Assembly: GCA_024405815.1 (NCBI GenBank)
Contig: JAKSNX010000007.1
Span: 1-47,905 of the forward strand
Source of the DNA: Paludibacteraceae bacterium
Lineage (GTDB): Bacteria; Bacteroidota; Bacteroidia; Bacteroidales; Paludibacteraceae
Direction: 5' to 3'
Length of the DNA stretch: 47,905 nucleotides
A model generated the notes under the pieces. The model saw only the letters and a program-made list of their open reading frames with translations, made no database searches and was not told where the DNA came from. The translations under genes were made by a program, and so were the position numbers. The first letter of the stretch is position 1. Every line of letters begins with the position of its first letter. Below, piece after piece: positions 43,053 through 47,905 of this stretch.

Positions 43053-44405
43053 ATGAACGTACTTCAAAACAACTCCGATGCAGTGAATGCTACCCTTACG
43101 GTAACAGTAACACCAGCCGACTACACAGAGAAGGTAGAAAAAGCCATTAAGGATTACAGAAAAAAGGCAGTTATGCCAGGCTTCCGTCCAGGAACAGTGC
43201 CTGCCAGCCTTATTAAGCGTAAATTTGGTGAGGCTTTTCTAGCCGAAGAAGTGAATAAACTGATTTCAGAGGCTCTATACAAGCACATCACAGATAATAA
43301 ATTGGATATATTGGGAGAACCCCTACCTACAATAGATTTCCCTACACCTGATTTAAAGGAAGGAGAGGAATTCAATTTCTCCTTTGACATAGCAATAGCA
43401 CCTGCAATAGAGGTTTCTCTATCTAAAAAGAATAAAGTTACATACTACACCATAGATGTTGACAAAAAGATGATAGACCAACAGACCGCATCGTACAGAG
43501 GCAGATTTGGTAAGTATGTAAAGGCAGAAGAAACAGGTGAAAAAGATGTAATTAAGGGTAAATTGGTGGAATTGGATGACAAAGGGTCTGTAAAAGACGA
43601 TGGAGTAAATGTTGAAGGTGCCATGATAAGTCCTAACTATATGAAAAAGGATGAGGAGAAGAAAAAATGTTATGGCAAAAAGATAGGAGAAAGCTTTGAT
43701 TTTAATCCATTCAACGCATTTGGTGGCAGCGAGGTTGAGCTGGCATCTTTGCTTAAATTAGATAAAGAAAAAGCAAAAGAATTCAAGTCTGACTGCCGCT
43801 TTACAGTAGAGGAGATAACCCGATTTGCAGAGGCAGAGATGAATCAAGAGTTCTTTGATGAGTGTTTTGGCAAAGGAACTGTAAAAAGTGCGGAAGAGTT
43901 TGAAGCAAAGATTAAATCTGAGCTTGCAAACCAATTTGTTGCAGACAGCGATATAAAATTCATACTTGACATGCGAGCCCTTGTACTAGACGGGCTTAAA
44001 GATGTAAAATTCCCGGAAGAGTTCCTTAAACGTTGGCTTAAAGAGCAGAATAAGGAGATGACTGATGAGAAAATTGACAGTGAATTCTCCAAAATGCTTG
44101 ATGACCTTAAATGGCAGTTGTTTAAGGACAAAACCGCTAAAGAGGCTGATGTAAAAATAGAAGAGGCTGATATTAAGGAGGTTGCAAAAAGGCAGGCTAA
44201 AGCACAATTTGCACAATATGGAATGCTAAGCATACCCGATGAGTACCTTGAGAACTACGTTAAAGAGATGCTACAAAATAAGGATGGCAGAAAAAATGTG
44301 GTTGAGCGTGCTTTAGAAGATAAAGTTATTGCAATCCTTAAAGATAAGGTTACAATTACGGAAAAAGGTGTAAGTTTTGAAGAGTTTAACAAATTCTTCA
44401 AATAG
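43053..44405 (+). CDS. tig: Trigger factor (ribosome-associated chaperone)
   Basis: A chaperone that binds the ribosome exit tunnel and assists nascent chains, with a peptidyl-prolyl isomerase domain. The ATG at 43053 (MNVLQNNSDAVNATL) is chosen; a TTG two codons earlier is also open. The N-terminal ribosome-binding domain has the signature KKAVMPGFRPGTVPASLIKRKFG (GFRPGKxP form). A central FKBP-like region is present but divergent, and the C-terminal helical cradle runs from about residue 260 to the end. The 450-residue length is normal. In many bacteria tig precedes clpP-clpX; here it is on the opposite strand 4 kb from clpP. The tRNA-Glu gene lies 61 bases downstream. Confidence 0.93.
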   Translation: MNVLQNNSDAVNATLTVTVTPADYTEKVEKAIKDYRKKAVMPGFRPGTVPASLIKRKFGEAFLAEEVNKLISEALYKHITDNKLDILGEPLPTIDFPTPDLKEGEEFNFSFDIAIAPAIEVSLSKKNKVTYYTIDVDKKMIDQQTASYRGRFGKYVKAEETGEKDVIKGKLVELDDKGSVKDDGVNVEGAMISPNYMKKDEEKKKCYGKKIGESFDFNPFNAFGGSEVELASLLKLDKEKAKEFKSDCRFTVEEITRFAEAEMNQEFFDECFGKGTVKSAEEFEAKIKSELANQFVADSDIKFILDMRALVLDGLKDVKFPEEFLKRWLKEQNKEMTDEKIDSEFSKMLDDLKWQLFKDKTAKEADVKIEEADIKEVAKRQAKAQFAQYGMLSIPDEYLENYVKEMLQNKDGRKNVVERALEDKVIAILKDKVTITEKGVSFEEFNKFFK

Positions 44406-44418
44406 CGGTCAAAAAAAA

Positions 44419-44450
44419 TTTGCATATATAAAAAACTTGCATTAAATTTG
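44419..44450 (+). promoter_or_regulatory. tRNA-Glu promoter
   Basis: TTTG at 44419-44422 and TAAATTTG at 44443-44450 are 20 bases apart, a full consensus. The tRNA begins at 44467. Confidence 0.75.
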
Positions 44451-44466
44451 CACCGCAAAAGTAGTT

Positions 44467-44540
44467 GGCGCTATCGTCTAGTGGTCTTGGACGTCGCCCT
44501 CTCACGGCGAAGATCCCGGGTTCGAATCCCGGTGGCGCTA
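44467..44540 (+). tRNA. tRNA-Glu (anticodon CTC)
   Basis: 74 bases. The acceptor arms GGCGCTA and TGGCGCT pair with two G-T wobbles (including at 1-72). The anticodon loop CTCTCAC between TCGCC and GGCGA gives anticodon CTC (44501-44503), reading GAG. The T arm CCGGG-TTCGAAT-CCCGG is perfect. Discriminator A; CCA is not encoded. Its own promoter precedes it and a hairpin with five Ts follows. Confidence 0.92.
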
Positions 44541-44551
44541 CTTAAATTAGG

Positions 44552-44585
44552 AAAAGGTTGGAACTCAAGTTGTTCTGACCTTTTT
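44552..44585 (+). terminator. Terminator after tRNA-Glu
   Basis: AAAAGGT (44552-44558) pairs with ACCTTTT (44578-44584), and inside it GAAC pairs with GTTC, followed by a T run to 44585. It precedes nadB by 18 bases, and I see no separate nadB promoter, so some readthrough may feed nadB. Confidence 0.7.
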
Positions 44586-44603
44586 GGTATAAAATAAAGT
44601 ACT

Positions 44604-46172
44604 ATGGTACGTAAATTTGATTTTTTAGTTATCGGAAGCGGCATTGCCGGTATGAGTTTTGCACTAAAAGTTGCCGATAAAGGCAAGGTTGCAATACTTT
44701 GTAAAACAAAACTTGAAGAGGCTAATACAAATCTTGCACAAGGTGGTATAGCCTCTGTAACTAAACTTACAGATAAGTTTGAGAATCATGTGAATGACAC
44801 TCTTATTGCAGGTGATGGTGCCTGTGATGAGGCGGTGGTACGTATGGTTATAGAGAACGCCCCATCGCAAATACAGGAACTTGTACATTGGGGCGTAGAT
44901 TTTGATAAAGATGCTCAGGGTAACTTTGACCTGCATAAAGAGGGAGGACATTCAGATTTCCGTATTCTACACCATAAGGATAGTACAGGTGCGGAGATTC
45001 AGCACTCACTTGTAAAGCGTATTCAGGAGCACCCTAACATAGAGGTTTTTGAGAACTATTTTGCAATAGATATAATTACTCAACACCATCTTGGTCAGCT
45101 TGTAAAGCATACCACACCAAACATTGAGTGCTACGGTGTATATGTACTTAATCCAAAGACCCGCAGAGTGCATACATTTCTATCTAAAGTTACTATGATG
45201 GCTACAGGCGGTATAGGAAACATTTACCAAACCACAACTAACCCATCAATAGCCACAGGAGACGGAATATCAATGGTTTACAGGGCTAAAGGTATAGTTA
45301 AGGATATGGAGTTTGTGCAGTTCCACCCCACAAGCCTTTACAATCCGTCTGAGCGTCCGTCATTCCTTATTACAGAGGCTATGCGTGGATATGGAGCAGT
45401 ATTAAGAAACAGAAAGGGCGAGGAGTTTATGTACAAATATGACAAGAGAGGTTCACTTGCCCCTCGTGACATAGTGGCACGCAGCATAGATACAGAGATG
45501 AAACTTGCAGGATGTGATTATGTATATCTTGATGTAACACATAAGCCTGCCGAGGAGACAAAAGAGCATTTCCCAATGATTTATGATAAGTGCCTGAGTT
45601 TAGGTATTGACATTACTAAGGACTATATACCTGTAGTGCCTGCAGCACACTATCTGTGCGGAGGCATTAAGGTGGATATGAACGCCCGCACCACAATCAA
45701 TCACTTGTATGCGGCAGGAGAATGCTCATGCACCGGACTGCATGGGGCAAACCGTCTTGCATCAAACTCACTTCTTGAGGCTATTGTGTATGCTGATAAG
45801 GCGGCAAAAGATTCTCTTAAAATTATAGACAGCATAAAAATCAACGATGATGTGCCGCTATGGAATGATGCAGGCACAAGTCTTAATGAGGAGATGGTTC
45901 TTATTACCCAAAGTGAGAAGGAGGTTGGTCAGATTATGAGTAATTATGTTGGCATTGTGCGTTCAAATTTGAGATTAAAACGTGCATTTGACCGTCTTGA
46001 GATACTGTATAAAGAGACTGAGGATTTGTTTGACCGTTCTGTGGTTACCAAAGAGTTATGTGAGCTACGTAACATTATAAATGCAGGTTATCTTGTAATA
46101 AAGATGGCAATGGAACGCAAAGAGAGCCGTGGACTACACTATACAATAGATTATCCAACTAAAATAGAATGA
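44604..46172 (+). CDS. nadB: L-aspartate oxidase
   Basis: A flavoenzyme that oxidises L-aspartate to iminoaspartate, the first step of de novo NAD synthesis with NadA. The 522-residue protein has the FAD-binding GSGIAGMSFALKVADKG at 11-27, the catalytic HSDFRILHHKDSTG and GAVLRNRKGEEF segments of the fumarate-reductase/succinate-dehydrogenase flavoprotein family, and GLHGANRLASNSLLEAIVY near residue 380, which distinguishes NadB from SdhA and FrdA together with the shorter C-terminus. nadA and nadC are not in the window. Its stop overlaps the next start as ATGA. No clear -7 element was found between the tRNA-Glu terminator and its ATG. Confidence 0.95.
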   Translation: MVRKFDFLVIGSGIAGMSFALKVADKGKVAILCKTKLEEANTNLAQGGIASVTKLTDKFENHVNDTLIAGDGACDEAVVRMVIENAPSQIQELVHWGVDFDKDAQGNFDLHKEGGHSDFRILHHKDSTGAEIQHSLVKRIQEHPNIEVFENYFAIDIITQHHLGQLVKHTTPNIECYGVYVLNPKTRRVHTFLSKVTMMATGGIGNIYQTTTNPSIATGDGISMVYRAKGIVKDMEFVQFHPTSLYNPSERPSFLITEAMRGYGAVLRNRKGEEFMYKYDKRGSLAPRDIVARSIDTEMKLAGCDYVYLDVTHKPAEETKEHFPMIYDKCLSLGIDITKDYIPVVPAAHYLCGGIKVDMNARTTINHLYAAGECSCTGLHGANRLASNSLLEAIVYADKAAKDSLKIIDSIKINDDVPLWNDAGTSLNEEMVLITQSEKEVGQIMSNYVGIVRSNLRLKRAFDRLEILYKETEDLFDRSVVTKELCELRNIINAGYLVIKMAMERKESRGLHYTIDYPTKIE

Positions 46173-47713
46173 TAAAAATTGCGTCAAAAAGACGGGCGGT
46201 TGCCATACTGACCGCCTTTTTTGTATCTGTTTATGCTTGTGTGTATGCGGAGCATCTTACTATTGTGGGCATAAATGATACCCACTCCATGGTATTGCCT
46301 GATATTGACAATCTTGGCGGGGTACTGCGTCAGCGTGCAATCTTGGACAGTGTGCGTGCCGCCGATAAGAATGTTATAGCGGTGCATGCAGGAGATAATG
46401 TGCAAGGTACGCCGTTTTTCTCTTATTTTAAGGGAGATGTGGAATATCCTACATTAGACTCATTGGGGTATGACTACATTATACCTGGAAATCATGAGTT
46501 TGATAACGGAACAGATGAACTGTATAAATATTATTCCAAACTTAAATGCAAGAAACTCAATGCAAACTATAAGTTCAAAAACAAAAGGTTTCATCGGATA
46601 TTTAAGCCATACGACATAGTGGAGATAGGTGGAAGGAAAATAGCCTTTATAGGGGTAAGTGTAAATCTGAAGGGTAGCGTTGATAAAGGCAAATATGATG
46701 GGGTAAAGTATATTGATGCTACAAAAACAGCGGTATGTCTTGCTAAAAAGCTTAAAAACAGCGGTAAGGCGGATTATGTTATAATGGTTTCGCACATCGG
46801 GTATATGCCATCTAACGGAAACAATACCAGCGATACTATGATTGTACATAGAAGCCACTACATAGATGCAGTAATAGGTGGACACTCTCACACTATTATA
46901 AAGCCAAACAACCAGAGTGTGGATATACCATCAATTATTCCCGATAAAACTGGCAAAAATGTAATAGTTACACAAACAGGCAGGTATGGTAAGTATATGA
47001 CCATATTAGACCTTAATTTAGAGAACGGAGCAATAGAGCATAAACTTATCCCTGTTGATTCAAGACTTGATTCCGCCACAGCCAAATATGTGGCAATGAG
47101 GCAATGGATAGATGGTTATAAGACAAAGGTGGATAGTGCAATGAAACGTATAATAGCCTATAATCCCACTCCGCTTGATAACGGAAAAGTTAATGAAGCA
47201 GGTAATTGGGTTACAGATGTTATGTTTGATATATGCAAATCATTGACGGCAGAGAGAGTTGATTGTTTTATTATAAATGGGAAGGGTTTGAGACACCCTA
47301 TCCCTAAAGGCGGTATTTCAGAAGGTTTTATCAAGAGTTTGATGCCTTTTGAAAGTAACATTATGATAATAAGATTAAAAGGAAAGGATTTGCTTAAAGC
47401 ATTTCAGGTTATGGCAAGCAGAGGTGGTGATTGTGTCAGCAGTGGCGTGTATGTAGAATACGACTCCAATGCTAAATTGACTAAGGCTCTTATAAACGGA
47501 AATCCCATAAATCCCGATGAAACCTACAATATTGGGACTATAGACTTTATGTATAGTGGTGGAGATAACTATACCTCTCTCTCAAAAGGGAAGCCGATAT
47601 TTATGGATAACGTAAATTATTGTGACCGCTTTATAGAGTATTTAAGCAGCCACAATAATGGAACTTACAAAATCTCTGCCGATACAGAACTTAGGTTTGT
47701 AAAAAAGGATTAG
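46169..47713 (+). CDS. Periplasmic 5'-nucleotidase / metallophosphatase family protein
   Basis: An exported two-domain phosphoesterase of 514 residues. Residues 1-27 are a signal peptide (hydrophobic core then CVYAEHL). The N-terminal metallophosphatase domain has all metal motifs: GINDTH with Asp37 and His39, HAGDNVQGT, PGNHEFDNG, VSHIGYM and GGHSHT. The C-terminal 5'-nucleotidase substrate-binding domain (about 300-510) has ENGAIEHKLI, LMPFESNIMIIRLKGKDL and IDFMYSGGDNYTSL. Typical members hydrolyse nucleotides or UDP-sugars in the periplasm to salvage nucleosides. Its ATG overlaps the nadB stop by four bases. The following gene is convergent, 15 bases away. Substrate range is not determined by sequence. 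Confidence 0.92.
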   Translation: MIKIASKRRAVAILTAFFVSVYACVYAEHLTIVGINDTHSMVLPDIDNLGGVLRQRAILDSVRAADKNVIAVHAGDNVQGTPFFSYFKGDVEYPTLDSLGYDYIIPGNHEFDNGTDELYKYYSKLKCKKLNANYKFKNKRFHRIFKPYDIVEIGGRKIAFIGVSVNLKGSVDKGKYDGVKYIDATKTAVCLAKKLKNSGKADYVIMVSHIGYMPSNGNNTSDTMIVHRSHYIDAVIGGHSHTIIKPNNQSVDIPSIIPDKTGKNVIVTQTGRYGKYMTILDLNLENGAIEHKLIPVDSRLDSATAKYVAMRQWIDGYKTKVDSAMKRIIAYNPTPLDNGKVNEAGNWVTDVMFDICKSLTAERVDCFIINGKGLRHPIPKGGISEGFIKSLMPFESNIMIIRLKGKDLLKAFQVMASRGGDCVSSGVYVEYDSNAKLTKALINGNPINPDETYNIGTIDFMYSGGDNYTSLSKGKPIFMDNVNYCDRFIEYLSSHNNGTYKISADTELRFVKKD

Positions 47714-47728
47714 CCTTTGGTTGAAATC

Positions 47729-47905
47729 CTATTTCTGAAAGCATGAAATACGCTTCATTGCGGTAAACACCACCCAATCAGGCAGGTGCTTTATCATAGG
47801 TACAAACAGGTAGTTAAGTGCACCCGGCATTGATTTCTTTTTGCCTTTGAACATTGCTTTAAGTGCCTTCTTTACAAGTTTTGCAGGTGGCATTGATACA
47901 TGTAA
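47729..47905 (-). CDS. Short-chain dehydrogenase, C-terminal fragment (gene continues past the window)
   Basis: Only the last 58 codons and stop (TAG at 47729-47731) are inside. The translated tail has PPAKLVKKALKAMFKGKK, then SMPGALNYLFVPMIKHLPDW and a basic, aromatic end. This matches the C-terminal region of SDR-family oxidoreductases of the fatty-acid/steroid dehydrogenase-like branch, in which a helix and a short basic tail follow the Rossmann domain. The nucleotide-binding and catalytic residues lie outside the window, so the assignment is provisional. It converges with the 5'-nucleotidase gene. Confidence 0.65.
   Translation of the reverse strand, partial: LHVSMPPAKLVKKALKAMFKGKKKSMPGALNYLFVPMIKHLPDWVVFTAMKRISCFQK

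Overview
This is a contiguous stretch of chromosome from a low-GC Bacteroidota, almost certainly order Bacteroidales. The evidence is repeated promoters of the form TTTG-N19/20-TAnnTTTG, almost no Shine-Dalgarno signals, PorX (the response regulator tied to type IX secretion), an N-succinylornithine carbamoyltransferase with the diagnostic Pro90, OmpA/PD40 envelope proteins and Bacteroidales-type RpoN, GyrB and trigger factor. I cannot assign a family or genus. I see no transposase, integrase, phage gene, CRISPR array or restriction system. The window is cut inside a gene at both ends: a helix-hairpin-helix protein on the left and a short-chain dehydrogenase on the right.

Layout. (1) 1-12,015: envelope genes. 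plsC and a PorE-like OmpA/PD40 protein form a unit; rpoN is convergent with pbpC; pbpC (PBP1C) is divergent from a 1,826-residue alpha-2-macroglobulin lipoprotein across a tiny shared promoter. (2) 12,016-17,364: a strongly folded leader RNA before a small HTH regulator, then greA with a structured leader, a HIT protein, argF', miaB and an OmpA porin. (3) 17,365-25,019: a putative operon of an unusual PEP-synthase-like protein with two receiver-like domains, an MsbA-type ABC exporter, two paralogous glycosyltransferases and a GT4 glycosyltransferase, read as LPS or surface-glycan assembly. (4) 24,976-40,672, minus strand: wzy/waaL-like ligase, gyrB, an unknown conserved protein, polyprenyl synthase, an in-frame CPBP protease-Ddl fusion, LD-carboxypeptidase, porX, gtrA, recQ, clpX, clpP and cysS. 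(5) 40,745-47,905: MFS transporter, tRNA-Ala(CGC), C_GCAxxG protein, Dabb protein, tRNA-Leu(TAG), tig, tRNA-Glu(CTC), nadB, a 5'-nucleotidase-family protein and a partial SDR.

The genes mix housekeeping functions (transcription, proteolysis, tRNA charging and modification, NAD and arginine synthesis) with envelope construction: peptidoglycan (pbpC, ddl, LD-carboxypeptidase), phospholipid (plsC), LPS or glycan (msbA-like, three glycosyltransferases, O-antigen ligase) and outer-membrane proteins. PorX and the PorE-like protein hint at a type IX secretion system encoded mostly elsewhere.

The most interesting unexplained items are: a roughly 200-nt nested-hairpin leader with a possible pseudoknot reaching the start of an HTH gene; two families of tandem 7-bp repeats, mostly four units long, sitting at gene junctions; the CPBP-Ddl fusion; the receiver/PEP-synthase hybrid with its predicted near-leaderless promoter built on a terminator; and mutually exclusive promoters between pbpC and the alpha-2-macroglobulin gene.
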